This document shows positions 1-9,245 of a DNA stretch of 64,000 nt, in pieces. Each line of letters opens with the position of its first letter. The stretch's first letter is position 1. Source of the stretch: Anaerocolumna sp. MB42-C2 (lineage in GTDB: Bacteria > Bacillota > Clostridia > Lachnospirales > Lachnospiraceae); the NCBI RefSeq assembly GCF_030913705.1, contig NZ_CP133190.1, positions 5,295,501 to 5,359,500 on the forward strand, given 5' to 3'. The notes beneath the pieces are model-generated. The model saw only the letters and a list, made by a program, of their open reading frames with translations. It was not told the origin of the DNA and ran no database searches. The position numbers and the translations under genes are program-made.

Positions 1-376
1 TCACGGTACTTCTATTATTATTTACATTGCAGCTTTACTTGGTATTGATAATACCTATTATGAATCAGCTGATATAGATGGAGCTACATTTTTTAAGAAA
101 TTATGGTATATTGTATTGCCGTTAGTAAAACCGACAACTGTTTTTTTACTTGTAACCAGTGTGATCGGTTCTTTCCAGGTGTTCCAGAATGCGTTTCTTA
201 TGACAGGCGGAGGCCCGGATAATGCCACTACCATGGTTGGCCTCTTAATTTTCAATAAAGCTTTTAAGTATTTTGAATACGGAGAGGCTTCTGCTCAGGC
301 ATTGCTGTTAACCGCTATTATCGGGATATTTACTTTCATTCAATTTAAATTAACCGGCGATAATGTAGAGTATTAG
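1..376 (+). CDS. Sugar ABC transporter permease, MalF/UgpA type (5' truncated by window edge)
   Basis: Only the C-terminal part is in the window; the open frame runs in from base 2 and stops at 374-376. It is an inner-membrane permease of a carbohydrate importer (CUT1 class). The EAA cytoplasmic loop that contacts the ATPase is visible as ESADIDGATF followed by a conserved LP (YIVLPLVKP). Two hydrophobic segments and the family motif GGGPDNATT follow. The second permease lies 41 bp downstream. The neighbouring AnmK, NagZ and NamZ genes suggest the cargo is a cell-wall derived saccharide, which is inference. The binding protein would lie upstream of the window. Confidence 0.9.
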   Translation, partial: HGTSIIIYIAALLGIDNTYYESADIDGATFFKKLWYIVLPLVKPTTVFLLVTSVIGSFQVFQNAFLMTGGGPDNATTMVGLLIFNKAFKYFEYGEASAQALLLTAIIGIFTFIQFKLTGDNVEY

Positions 377-417
377 AAAGGAGGAAAGTCGAGACAAAGT
401 TTACTCGACTATGTTAT

Positions 418-1281
418 ATGGCTTTGTATAAAAGTTACAGCAAAAATGAAAACAGTAAAAAATATTTTCGAAACACGTGGATCATACTCCTTCTAACACT
501 GTTGGTAATTGCTACGTTATTTCCGATTTATTATATGATAATATCATCCTTTGGACCGCCTGTTGAAGCAGGAGCTTCAAGCTATTCCTTACTTATTAAG
601 AATCCTACCCTTGGCTCATACAAATTTTTCTTTGATTACAGCAAATATTCCTTACGCTGGATCGTGAATTCTTTTATTGTTGCGGGGTTAATTACTCTTT
701 CCAATGTTATTTTTGCAACTGCGGCAGGGTATGCATTTTCAAAACTCAGATTCAAAGGGAATAAGCTGTTATTTTCTCTTCTGCTGCTTGCTATGATGAT
801 ACCTTATCAGGTTACCCAGGTCCCTTTATATATCTTAGTCGTTAATGTTTTACATATCGATAATACTTATACGGCGTTAGTTGTTCCCGGACTGGTTTCT
901 GCCTATAATGTATTTCTGGCAAAACAGTTTATCGGTTCTCTGCCTACAGAAATTATGGAAGCGGCTAAAATGGAGGGCTGCAGCCAGCCGGCGCTCTTGA
1001 TTAAAATTATTATGCCATTGTCCAAAACGGTTATGGCAGTTATGGCAATCAATACCTTTATGAATAACTGGAATACGTTCTTTTGGCCTTTTTTAGTAAC
1101 CAGTACGGAAAATATGCAGACGATTCAGGTAGGGCTTAAGAATTTCAGTTTTGCCAATACAACGTATTTTGCACCAATGATGGCCGGTGCCACGGTGTCG
1201 GCACTGCCTATGTTTATACTTTTCTTTACCTTACAGAAATATTTCCTGGAGGGTGTTACGGTTGGAGCTGTAAAAGGGTAG
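418..1281 (+). CDS. Sugar ABC transporter permease, MalG/UgpE type
   Basis: 287-residue permease, the partner of the preceding MalF-type subunit. It has an N-terminal membrane segment (about residues 20-45), further membrane segments, and the EAA loop EAAKMEGCSQPALLIKIIMP near residue 180, followed by WNTFFWPF, typical of CUT1 MalG-type permeases. The purine-rich ribosome site AAGGAGG lies unusually far upstream (around 378-384), so translation may be coupled to the upstream gene or start weakly. No ATPase gene follows; CUT1 systems often share one ATPase encoded elsewhere. Confidence 0.93.
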   Translation: MALYKSYSKNENSKKYFRNTWIILLLTLLVIATLFPIYYMIISSFGPPVEAGASSYSLLIKNPTLGSYKFFFDYSKYSLRWIVNSFIVAGLITLSNVIFATAAGYAFSKLRFKGNKLLFSLLLLAMMIPYQVTQVPLYILVVNVLHIDNTYTALVVPGLVSAYNVFLAKQFIGSLPTEIMEAAKMEGCSQPALLIKIIMPLSKTVMAVMAINTFMNNWNTFFWPFLVTSTENMQTIQVGLKNFSFANTTYFAPMMAGATVSALPMFILFFTLQKYFLEGVTVGAVKG

Positions 1282-1407
1282 AAGTAACTTACAATGCCGG
1301 GGAAACAGTAACCGGAAGGATAGATACGGCATTACAACGAAGAGATTGTAGTTTTCGACACGGATTTAAAAAGCGCAGGAAATCGGCGCGGGATTGCAGG
1401 TAAGAAT

Positions 1408-2640
1408 ATGATAGATAGAATCGCGAATAAAGAGGTAAGAAGAATTATCGGTTTAATGTCCGGAACTTCTGTGGATGGTATTGATGCCGCGCTGGTAGAA
1501 ATAACAGGAAATCCATATGAGGGAACTGCCGCTGACGGAAATTCCGCTGACGGAAGGGTAAAACTGCTGGCCTTTGAAAATAAGCCATTTCCGGAAAAGA
1601 TAAGAAACCAAATATTTGAATTATTTCAGGCCGGAAATGCTACGGTAGATAAAGTGGGATATATGAATTTCCTGTTAGGCGAGCTTTATGCTAAGTCAGC
1701 CTGTTCGGTAGCCGGGAAAGCAGGGTTATCCATAAAAGAGATAGACTGTATCGGTTCCCACGGGCAGACAATATACCACCATCCGGAACCTATAACAAAG
1801 GATGGTTATCTTATCGGTTATACCGTACAAATCGGTGAGGGTGCCGTAATTGCCCAGAGGACGAAAGTGCCTTGTGTCAGTGATTTCCGTGTGGCGGATA
1901 TGGCAGCAGGAGGCCAGGGAGCTCCTTTGGTGCCGTTTACGGAATATGTGTTATATAGAAAGAAAGAGGAAACAATCCTTTTACAGAACATTGGTGGAAT
2001 CGGCAATATCACCGTATTACCAAAGAATTGTAAACTAAATGAAGTGTATGCGTTTGATACCGGTCCCGGCAATATGATAATGGATGGTATGATAACCCGT
2101 TTTACCGGCGGAGTTAAAACCATGGATGAGAATGGTAAGATAGCAGCAGCCGGAAAGGTTGATACAGTTTTACTGGATGAATTAAAAAGACATCCTTATT
2201 TTAAAGAAAAACCTCCTAAATCAACTGGAAGGGAAATGTTTGGAGAGGAATTCATCAAAAATGTTTATGAAAAGGTAAAAATCCGGGGGATTTCTTTACA
2301 GGACACCATGGCAACAACTGCAGAATTCACTGCCTGGTCAATTGTAAAAGCCTACCAAAAGTTTATTATGCCCTTACATAAAGCAGACAAGTTATATATC
2401 GGAGGGGGAGGCAGTTATAATACCACATTAGTGGATAAAATCCGCAAACCCATGGATAAATTGGGAGTTTCAGTATTGATTCAAGAGGATATCGGGTTTA
2501 ACAGTGATGCCAAGGAAGCAGTGGCTTTTGCCCTGCTGGCAGATTGTACCATAGCCGGCAGATATAACAGTATACCCTCTGTTACAGGCGCAGCAGGTCC
2601 CGTGATCATGGGGAAGATATCATTATGTAAGGATAATTAG
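1408..2640 (+). CDS. anmK: Anhydro-N-acetylmuramic acid kinase
   Basis: 410 residues, normal or slightly long for AnmK. The enzyme opens the 1,6-anhydro ring of anhydroMurNAc and phosphorylates it to MurNAc-6-phosphate in peptidoglycan recycling. Evidence is the ATP-binding loop IGLMSGTSVDGIDAALVEI near residue 14, GSHGQTIYHHP near 120, the SDFR/GGQGAPLVP block near 160, and a late glycine-rich GGGGSYN. The next step, the MurQ etherase, is not in this window. AnhydroMurNAc arises from lytic transglycosylases, so the gene implies this organism handles such products. A short Gly/Asp/Ser insertion near residues 40-50 is unremarkable. Confidence 0.96.
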   Translation: MIDRIANKEVRRIIGLMSGTSVDGIDAALVEITGNPYEGTAADGNSADGRVKLLAFENKPFPEKIRNQIFELFQAGNATVDKVGYMNFLLGELYAKSACSVAGKAGLSIKEIDCIGSHGQTIYHHPEPITKDGYLIGYTVQIGEGAVIAQRTKVPCVSDFRVADMAAGGQGAPLVPFTEYVLYRKKEETILLQNIGGIGNITVLPKNCKLNEVYAFDTGPGNMIMDGMITRFTGGVKTMDENGKIAAAGKVDTVLLDELKRHPYFKEKPPKSTGREMFGEEFIKNVYEKVKIRGISLQDTMATTAEFTAWSIVKAYQKFIMPLHKADKLYIGGGGSYNTTLVDKIRKPMDKLGVSVLIQEDIGFNSDAKEAVAFALLADCTIAGRYNSIPSVTGAAGPVIMGKISLCKDN

Positions 2641-2740
2641 GAAGGCAGGTTCTGTGCTAATTGTTTTTAAGTACAGAAATATAATGATATTGAAGATCCC
2701 TCAGGCGGAGGTCAGCAGTATAGAAAGAAGGAGTATATGT

Positions 2741-3706
2741 ATGATAGATACTTATAAAGAACAATATTTAGAGGGCATCCTTACATTATGGAACCAAAGT
2801 GCAGTGAAAACAGGCTACAAAAAAATGGATACCCGGTCTTTAAGACAAATCATTTTGGATAACCCTTATTTTGATCCCAAGCTTGCCCTGGTGGAAACCG
2901 AGGATGGTAAGGTTACAGGTTTTGCCTGCGGTTGTATGGGGGAGGATCTGCCCTTAGGGAAAACCAGCGGTTATATTACCTGTGTAATTCTGGATGAGGA
3001 GCATGAAGATGCAGTCCATTATCAATTATTACTTAGCAGAATTGAGGAAACTTTCGCAGGTGCTGGGAAAACCCAGTCGGAGGTCCTGTTTTTTAATCCT
3101 ATGAAACTTCCCTGGTATATTAAAGGAACTAATCGCCACGAACATAACAATGCTCCGGGAGTTTTTAAATCCAGCAGGTTTTATAAGGAACTGTTTCATA
3201 ATGGTTATACGGAGAGGACCACCGAACATGCCATGTATCTGAATTTAGAACAGTTTCACATACCGGATACGATTATAGAGAAAGAAAAAAGGATTCAGGC
3301 AGACGGATATGAAGTTACCCTGTTTGATAAAACGATACATTATCAGGTCAAAGAGATGTTAGATACACTTAATAATCCACTATGGGAAGAGGAAATAATA
3401 AAGTGTACCAAAGAGAATATTCCGGTACTGGTAGCTGCCAGAAACAATAAGGTTATCGGGTTTGCAGGTCCGGTTATTAAACAGGAGAATCATAGAGGGT
3501 ATTTTACCGGTATCGGAGTAATAAAAGAAGAGGAAGGGCATGGACTTGGTACGATTCTTTTTTATAAACTTTGTGAGGAAGAGAAAAAGGCCGGGGCTTC
3601 TTATATGTCTTTATTTACCGGCGCCGATAATAAAGCCGGTAAAATATATGAGCAGGCCGGGTTTAAGGTAGTAGAAAAATTTGCGGTAATGCGGAAATTC
3701 TTATAG
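2741..3706 (+). CDS. GNAT-family acetyltransferase with two GNAT-like halves
   Basis: The ATG at 2741 is chosen because AAGAAGGAG at 2725-2733 is correctly spaced; an upstream GTG at 2654 has no site. The 321-residue product has an N-terminal degenerate GNAT half and a C-terminal half with the acetyl-CoA loop GVIKEEEGHGLGTILFYKL and the closing AGKIYEQAGFKVVEKF strand. It probably transfers an acetyl group to an amine. Sitting between AnmK and a deacetylase-like gene in an amino-sugar operon, an amino sugar or muropeptide-derived amine is a reasonable but unproven substrate. Confidence 0.82.
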   Translation: MIDTYKEQYLEGILTLWNQSAVKTGYKKMDTRSLRQIILDNPYFDPKLALVETEDGKVTGFACGCMGEDLPLGKTSGYITCVILDEEHEDAVHYQLLLSRIEETFAGAGKTQSEVLFFNPMKLPWYIKGTNRHEHNNAPGVFKSSRFYKELFHNGYTERTTEHAMYLNLEQFHIPDTIIEKEKRIQADGYEVTLFDKTIHYQVKEMLDTLNNPLWEEEIIKCTKENIPVLVAARNNKVIGFAGPVIKQENHRGYFTGIGVIKEEEGHGLGTILFYKLCEEEKKAGASYMSLFTGADNKAGKIYEQAGFKVVEKFAVMRKFL

Positions 3707-3724
3707 AAAAGGCTGGTGAAAATT

Positions 3725-4426
3725 ATGAGTGAAGAGAAGTTAACAATTTTAGCGGTAGGCGGCCATATTGGTGATATGGAACTTACGGCGGGAATGGCAT
3801 TAGCCAAACATGCACTGGAGGGGGCCAGAATTATCACACTGGCACTTACGGCAGGTGAAAAAGGTGCACCGGCCGGCAGGGATATTAAGGAATACCGGGA
3901 GCAGAAAGTAAGGGAAGCGAAAACTTTTGCCCAGATGCTGGGAGGAGAAGCAATTGTATTTGATTATCCGGACGGAGAACTGCCGGACAATGAGGAAGTT
4001 CGTTTTAAAGTGTGTGATGTAATCAGGAAATATAAGCCGAATATCCTAATTACCCACTATAAGAGTTCGATGCATAAGGATCACAATAATACCCACAAAA
4101 TCGTTACGGATGCCCGTTTTTATGCTTCTTTACCCGGATTCTTAAGAGAAGATTCCCCATTTTTTGCCGGACGTTTTTATTATGCGGAGAATTGGGAGGA
4201 TGCCGTTTCTTTTACTCCTTACCTTTATGTGGATACAACGGAAGGGTATGAACTATGGAAAAAAGCCGTAGCAACCCATTGGTTTGTCACAGGAAGCACT
4301 TCTTTTCCCTATCTGGAATATTACGACCACTTAAGCCGGGTAAGAGGGATTGAAGCGAGAAAAGGAAGGGCGGAGTGTTTTATGATTCCGGAGGAAACGT
4401 ATCGGGTTATTAAGGAAGGATTATAA
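3725..4426 (+). CDS. PIG-L/LmbE-family deacetylase-like protein with altered active-site motif
   Basis: About 233 residues from the ATG at 3725; a GTG nine bases earlier is possible. PIG-L enzymes are zinc-dependent N-deacetylases of GlcNAc-type sugars. The usual N-terminal AHPDDE motif reads GHIGDME here. The metal-binding His and second Asp (H-x-x-D) remain, but the first Asp, the expected general base, is Gly. The later SSMHKDHNNTH segment keeps the third metal-binding region. It overlaps the operon tightly: the next gene starts two bases after its stop. An amino-sugar deacetylase role fits the context, but catalysis may differ from the classical enzymes. Confidence 0.85.
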   Translation: MSEEKLTILAVGGHIGDMELTAGMALAKHALEGARIITLALTAGEKGAPAGRDIKEYREQKVREAKTFAQMLGGEAIVFDYPDGELPDNEEVRFKVCDVIRKYKPNILITHYKSSMHKDHNNTHKIVTDARFYASLPGFLREDSPFFAGRFYYAENWEDAVSFTPYLYVDTTEGYELWKKAVATHWFVTGSTSFPYLEYYDHLSRVRGIEARKGRAECFMIPEETYRVIKEGL

Positions 4427-4427
4427 G

Positions 4428-6002
4428 ATGAAACCTATGACACTAAGAGAAAAAATCGGGCATATGATTATGACCGGTTTTAATTCTGAGGAAGTTACAC
4501 CCGAGATCCTACAGCTGATTGATGAATATAAAGTATCTAACATTATATTATTCTCTTATAATCTAAATAACCGGAAGCAAATAGCTGAGTTGTGCCGGGA
4601 ACTAAATAACCGGATATGTCTTAGTACGGGATATCCTGGAATGATTGCCACAGATCAGGAGGGCGGTGTGGTTACCCGTCTTCCCGAAGAATCACCCTGT
4701 ATTCCCGGGGCTATGCTAATCGGTGCAACCGGTAAGAAAGAATATGCATATGAAGCGGGAAAAATAACGGGAGCAGAGTTAAAAGCATTGGGTATCAATA
4801 TGGATCTTGCACCTGTCCTGGATATTAACTCAAATCCCGGGAATCCGGTTATCGGTGCACGTGCTTATTCCGGGGATGGTAAAACAGTTAAAGAATACGG
4901 AGTGGCAATGATGAGAGGCCTTTTAGAGAAAGGAGTTGCGGCTACAGCCAAACATTTTCCGGGGCACGGAGATACGTCGGTAGATTCCCATCTGGGACTT
5001 CCCGTAGTGGAAAAAGGACTGGAAGAATTGATGGAACAGGAACTGATTCCCTTTCAAAGTGCTATAAAAAACGGCATTCCCTGTATTATGACTTCACATA
5101 TCCTGTTTCCAAAGTTAGAGGAGAAAAAACTACCGGCCACTATGTCAAAATCTATATTGACCGGCCTTCTGCGGGATAAATTAGGGTTTCAGGGAGTTAT
5201 TATTACGGACTGTCTGGAGATGGGGGCCATTAAGGATAATTACAAAACGACAGAGGGCGCTGTGAAAGCGGTTAAGGCAGGAGCAGAACTTCTCTGTATT
5301 TCCCACACACCTGAATTAGTTATAAAAGCGATAGAGAAAATAGAAGAAGCAGTCCTTAGCGGTGAGATCCCTATGGAGCAAATTGACCGGGCGGTGGATG
5401 ATATCCTTAAGTTAAAAGAGAAATATCAGATTGAAGCAAACAATGGGAAATCGAAGAATGCGATCAGGAAAGATGAGAATACGAAGGATGCGAAACAGAT
5501 CATAAAGGAAATAGCGTTATCCGGTATAACCTGGCTTTCAGATGCAAAATTACCGGAGATTACACCTGACACAATCTTTCTTGGCAGCTTTGCTTACCGC
5601 TCGACTTTAGCCAGCAGTATTGCAGATTCCGGATTACATTTTGCAAAATATATGGCAGAGAAGATGAATTGCAGCTATCTTAATGTATCCATTAATCCTG
5701 ATATAGATGAGAGAACCCGTATCCTGCAGGAAGTAAAAGGTTATTCCAGGGTTGTATATGGTTTATATAACGGTCATTTAAATAAAGGGCAGATAGAACT
5801 TGCCAATGAAATCAGTCGATCCGGGCAGAAAATTCTTGGGATAACCTTAAGAAACCCATATGATCTGGCATTTTTAGATAAGGCTATCTTAAAAATGGCG
5901 GCTTATGAGTACAATACTACCGTATTTGATGCCTTGGTTAAAATACTGAAAAAACAAGAAGAACCACGTGGAAAACTTCCGGTAGAATTAACTAAAGTAT
6001 AG
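4428..6002 (+). CDS. nagZ: Beta-N-acetylhexosaminidase NagZ (GH3)
   Basis: 524 residues. GH3 enzyme that removes non-reducing GlcNAc from muropeptides. The NagZ signature KHFPGHGDTSVDSH spans about residues 175-188 and supplies the Asp-His acid/base dyad; the nucleophile Asp is about residue 261 in ITDCLEMGA. A second domain of roughly 160 residues follows, as in the two-domain Bacillus-type NagZ, whereas Gram-negative NagZ is shorter. No signal peptide is visible, so it is likely cytoplasmic, acting after import by the upstream permeases. Pairs functionally with NamZ encoded 1 kb downstream. Confidence 0.95.
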   Translation: MKPMTLREKIGHMIMTGFNSEEVTPEILQLIDEYKVSNIILFSYNLNNRKQIAELCRELNNRICLSTGYPGMIATDQEGGVVTRLPEESPCIPGAMLIGATGKKEYAYEAGKITGAELKALGINMDLAPVLDINSNPGNPVIGARAYSGDGKTVKEYGVAMMRGLLEKGVAATAKHFPGHGDTSVDSHLGLPVVEKGLEELMEQELIPFQSAIKNGIPCIMTSHILFPKLEEKKLPATMSKSILTGLLRDKLGFQGVIITDCLEMGAIKDNYKTTEGAVKAVKAGAELLCISHTPELVIKAIEKIEEAVLSGEIPMEQIDRAVDDILKLKEKYQIEANNGKSKNAIRKDENTKDAKQIIKEIALSGITWLSDAKLPEITPDTIFLGSFAYRSTLASSIADSGLHFAKYMAEKMNCSYLNVSINPDIDERTRILQEVKGYSRVVYGLYNGHLNKGQIELANEISRSGQKILGITLRNPYDLAFLDKAILKMAAYEYNTTVFDALVKILKKQEEPRGKLPVELTKV

Positions 6003-6077
6003 TGAAAAAGGCCATCCTGCGGGATTTATATTCATAAACCGGCTGTTATAAAAATATACACAGGAAGGAAGTTAAAT

Positions 6078-7010
6078 ATGAAGAATTATGTTATCGGAAT
6101 GGACGGTGGAGGAACCAGGACGTCCGTTTTGATTGCGGATTTCAAGCAAAACTTGTTGGATAGTTTTGTAAAAGGTACTATCAATTACAACGGGAGCAGT
6201 AAAATCCAGGTAGATGCTAATCTGGAAGATATATTTAAATCGGTGGAGGAAAACGGTTATCCAAAAGAGAAATGTAAGGCAATCTGCATCGGTGCTGCCG
6301 GTGTCAGCAATCCTGTTGTTAAAGAAAATATCCTGGGATTCATTAAAAAGATGGGCTTCTTATGTCCGGTTAGGCTTGTAGGGGACCATGAGGCAGCATT
6401 TAACGGTGCCCTAAAAGATTCTTTTGGTATCATCTTAATCTCCGGAACCGGTTCAATCTGTTATGGACAGGACCATAATGGGGTCTCTTACCGAACCGGG
6501 GGTTTTGGTCATTTGATTGACGATACCGGCAGCGGTTATGCAATCGGCAGGGATATATTAAAAGCCGTAGTTATGGCCTACGACGGAAGACGAGAAGCAA
6601 CTCTGCTTACGGAGCTTATTTTTAACCGGCTAAAGATAGATAATATTAACCAGCTGGTATCCTATGTATATAAACAGGAACGCAGTAAAAAAGACATTGC
6701 CGGGCTGTCGATTCTGATTGAAGAAGCTTGTGAAAGAAAAGATAAATGCGCGCTGGAAATTGTGGACAGGAACGTAAATGATTTGGTGGACTTAGTTACT
6801 CCGGTTGCAAAGCAGATGAAGGGGGAAATACCTCTTGCTGTTTCAGGCAGCGTCTTGTTAAAAAATCAGTATATTTACAATAGATTAAAAGAAATGTTAT
6901 ATCAACACAATCCAAAGATAACCGTATTCCAGTCTAAAAGAAATGCTGCTATAGGTGCAGTGACGCTGGCCTTAAAACATATCGGGGCAGAGACAATAGA
7001 AAGACCTTAG
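6078..7010 (+). CDS. BadF/BadG-family amino-sugar kinase (GlcNAc/MurNAc kinase, MurK-like)
   Basis: 310 residues of the ASKHA fold. The phosphate-1 motif GMDGGGTRTSVLI begins at residue 8, with SGTGSICYG near 120 and a GSVLLKNQ adenosine motif near 255. The family includes eukaryotic GlcNAc kinase and the clostridial MurK that phosphorylates MurNAc and GlcNAc. Directly downstream of NagZ and upstream of NamZ, it most likely phosphorylates the GlcNAc and/or MurNAc those hydrolases release. A clear AGGAAGG site precedes the ATG. Exact sugar preference cannot be read from the sequence. Confidence 0.87.
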   Translation: MKNYVIGMDGGGTRTSVLIADFKQNLLDSFVKGTINYNGSSKIQVDANLEDIFKSVEENGYPKEKCKAICIGAAGVSNPVVKENILGFIKKMGFLCPVRLVGDHEAAFNGALKDSFGIILISGTGSICYGQDHNGVSYRTGGFGHLIDDTGSGYAIGRDILKAVVMAYDGRREATLLTELIFNRLKIDNINQLVSYVYKQERSKKDIAGLSILIEEACERKDKCALEIVDRNVNDLVDLVTPVAKQMKGEIPLAVSGSVLLKNQYIYNRLKEMLYQHNPKITVFQSKRNAAIGAVTLALKHIGAETIERP

Positions 7011-7033
7011 AGAAAGGATTTGGGGTAATAGGT

Positions 7034-8200
7034 ATGAGTAATAAAAAACAATTGACTAGTCAAGTTACTACCGGAATTGATAACACAGAGGTTTGGATAA
7101 AGGTACTTAATGGAAAACGGGTCGGGCTGGTAACCAATCCTACCGGTGTAAATCAAAACATGAGAAGTACCATTGATATTCTAAAGGAAAATAGTAATCT
7201 GGTTCGTCTTTATTCCCCAGAACATGGCGTTCGGGGAGATCGGCAGGCAGGCGAGAAAGTAGAGGAATACATAGATGACAAATCCGGTGTTCCGGTTTAT
7301 TCCCTGTACGGAAAAAATAAAAAACCGCCTAAAGAATATCTGGAAGATGTTGATATTCTTGCCTTTGATATACAGGACGTGGGTTCCAGACTTTATACTT
7401 ATATTTCAACGATGTCTTATTGCATGCAAAGCTGTGCAAAATACGGCAAGACATTTTTAGTTTTTGACAGGCCAAACCCCATAGGAGGAGAAACGGTAGA
7501 GGGAAATCTGATTAAGGAAGGATTTGCCTCTTTTGTTGGTTTACACCCGATTCCTTACCGTTATGGACTTACGATAGGAGAATTGGCATTGCTGTTTCAG
7601 AATGAATTTGAGATCAACTGCGATCTGGTGGTAATTCCTATGAAAGGCTGGGAAAGAAAGATGTTTTATGAAGATACTGGGCTTATCTGGGTAAGTCCGT
7701 CGCCTAATATGCCTACAGTTGATACCGCTTTTGTCTATAACGGCACCTGTCTATTTGAGGGTACGAATATCTCGGAGGGAAGAGGGACAACGAAACCCTT
7801 TGAACTGGTGGGTGCTCCCTGGCTTCCGGCGGATGGACTGGCTGAATTAATGAATGAAAAAAATCTCACCGGAGTTATATTCCGCGGGGTTTATTTTACG
7901 CCTGCTTTTTCTAAGCATGAAGGGGTTCTGTGCAAGGGAGTACAGCTGCACATAACAAACAGGCAAAGTTTCTGTCCCGTAAAAACAGGAATTTATCTGT
8001 TAGAGGCAGTAATGGAGTTATCGGGTAAGGAATTTGCATTTACAAAAAGCTATACAGAGAAAGGAAAACCTATGATTGATTATAATACCGGAAGTGATTA
8101 TATAAGAAGACATAAAATTAATCCGGAGCTGGTGTATCAGGAGTGGTGCAGGGAAGCGGAAGAATTTGCATATAGAAAGAAAAAATATCATTTATATTAA
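7034..8200 (+). CDS. namZ: Exo-beta-N-acetylmuramidase NamZ (DUF1343, GH171)
   Basis: 388 residues, full length for the DUF1343 family, whose Bacillus member (YbbC) cleaves non-reducing MurNAc from peptidoglycan fragments. Conserved blocks seen are LVTNPTGVN, YSPEHGVRG, FDIQDVGSRLYTYI, FDRPNPIGG, WVSPSPNMP and EGRGTTKPFELVGAPW. No obvious signal peptide, unlike the secreted Bacillus enzyme, so it is probably intracellular and acts on imported disaccharides. Last gene of this strand run; the convergent regulator ends seven bases beyond it with no strong terminator between. Confidence 0.93.
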   Translation: MSNKKQLTSQVTTGIDNTEVWIKVLNGKRVGLVTNPTGVNQNMRSTIDILKENSNLVRLYSPEHGVRGDRQAGEKVEEYIDDKSGVPVYSLYGKNKKPPKEYLEDVDILAFDIQDVGSRLYTYISTMSYCMQSCAKYGKTFLVFDRPNPIGGETVEGNLIKEGFASFVGLHPIPYRYGLTIGELALLFQNEFEINCDLVVIPMKGWERKMFYEDTGLIWVSPSPNMPTVDTAFVYNGTCLFEGTNISEGRGTTKPFELVGAPWLPADGLAELMNEKNLTGVIFRGVYFTPAFSKHEGVLCKGVQLHITNRQSFCPVKTGIYLLEAVMELSGKEFAFTKSYTEKGKPMIDYNTGSDYIRRHKINPELVYQEWCREAEEFAYRKKKYHLY

Positions 8201-8207
8201 AGCCAAA

Positions 8208-9080
8208 TTATTCCGAATCAGACCCGTTATGGGTGGCCAGATAGCTGCCCTCCAATCTGGATTCTACATTGTTATAATCCCTGTTGGCAATTGCGGTAAA
8301 TAAGATATCAGTTAAGATCAGCTGGGCAATACGGGAGCTCATGGCACCGCTCCTCTTATAAATTTCGGGAGAACTGGTAAATAATACATAATCAGATGAT
8401 AGAGCCAGATGGCTTTTACCATATCTGGTAACAGCAATGGTGACTGCTTCTTTTTTCCTGGCAATGTCCAGGGCGTCGATAATTTCTCTGGTTTCACCTG
8501 TATTGGAGAAGAATATGGCCACATCGTCCCCGGTCATAGTAGAGGCATAGGTCAGACTGATGTGCGTATCATGGGTGTAGGTTGCATTATATCCAATACG
8601 CAGAAGCTTATAATAGAAGTCATCTGCTACAAGTCCGGAGGCGCCTACCCCGAATATACGGATGGATTTTGCACCGATCATCACGTCCACAATTTTGGCA
8701 AGCATAGTCTCATCAAAGAGCTTAAGAGTGGATTCAATTGCCTGGATGCTGCTAAAGCAGACATTTTCCGCCATAGAAATATAGGTGGAATGTTCCTTAA
8801 TATCTGTAAACTGAAGTTGAGGGGATGAATTTTCACCCTCCGAAATGACACCGTTCAGCTCGGCGAAAATGGATTTCTTAAGGTCTTTCATACCGTCAAA
8901 ACCAATGGTTTTACAAAAACGTACCCAGGCACCCTGGCTTGTCCCGGATTGATCCGCCAGTTTCGCAAGAGGATAACGGAAGATGTTTTCTATGTCTTTT
9001 AGAATATAATCAGCAACCATTTTCTCTGTATTATTCAATTGTGCATACATGTTTTGGATACGTATTTCGACGGTAGTCAT
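8208..9080 (-). CDS. MurR/RpiR-family transcriptional regulator
   Basis: 290 residues if read from the ATG at 9080, preceded by AAGAGGTG; an upstream GTG at 9089 overlaps that site. The N-terminal HTH_6 domain (about 1-75, with LAKLADQSGTSQGAWVRFCK) binds DNA and the C-terminal SIS domain (about 125-260, with FGVGASGLVADDF and FFSNTGETREIIDAL) binds a sugar phosphate. Members such as MurR sense MurNAc-6-phosphate. Its position between the NagZ/NamZ run and the ROK/GH4 pair makes it the likely local regulator of both. Confidence 0.93.
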   Translation of the reverse strand: MTTVEIRIQNMYAQLNNTEKMVADYILKDIENIFRYPLAKLADQSGTSQGAWVRFCKTIGFDGMKDLKKSIFAELNGVISEGENSSPQLQFTDIKEHSTYISMAENVCFSSIQAIESTLKLFDETMLAKIVDVMIGAKSIRIFGVGASGLVADDFYYKLLRIGYNATYTHDTHISLTYASTMTGDDVAIFFSNTGETREIIDALDIARKKEAVTIAVTRYGKSHLALSSDYVLFTSSPEIYKRSGAMSSRIAQLILTDILFTAIANRDYNNVESRLEGSYLATHNGSDSE

Positions 9081-9245
9081 AGGATTCACCTCTTAAGTTT
9101 ATTACAATAATTATATAATAAATCAAGCGGGTTGACAATAAGGTTTCCTTTTTTTCAGGAGAAAAACCGGCCGAAAAAATTCAGTGGTTCAGTTAGCAAT
9201 CAAAATCTTATGAAAAGAGAATTAATCATAGAAAGGGAATGAAAC

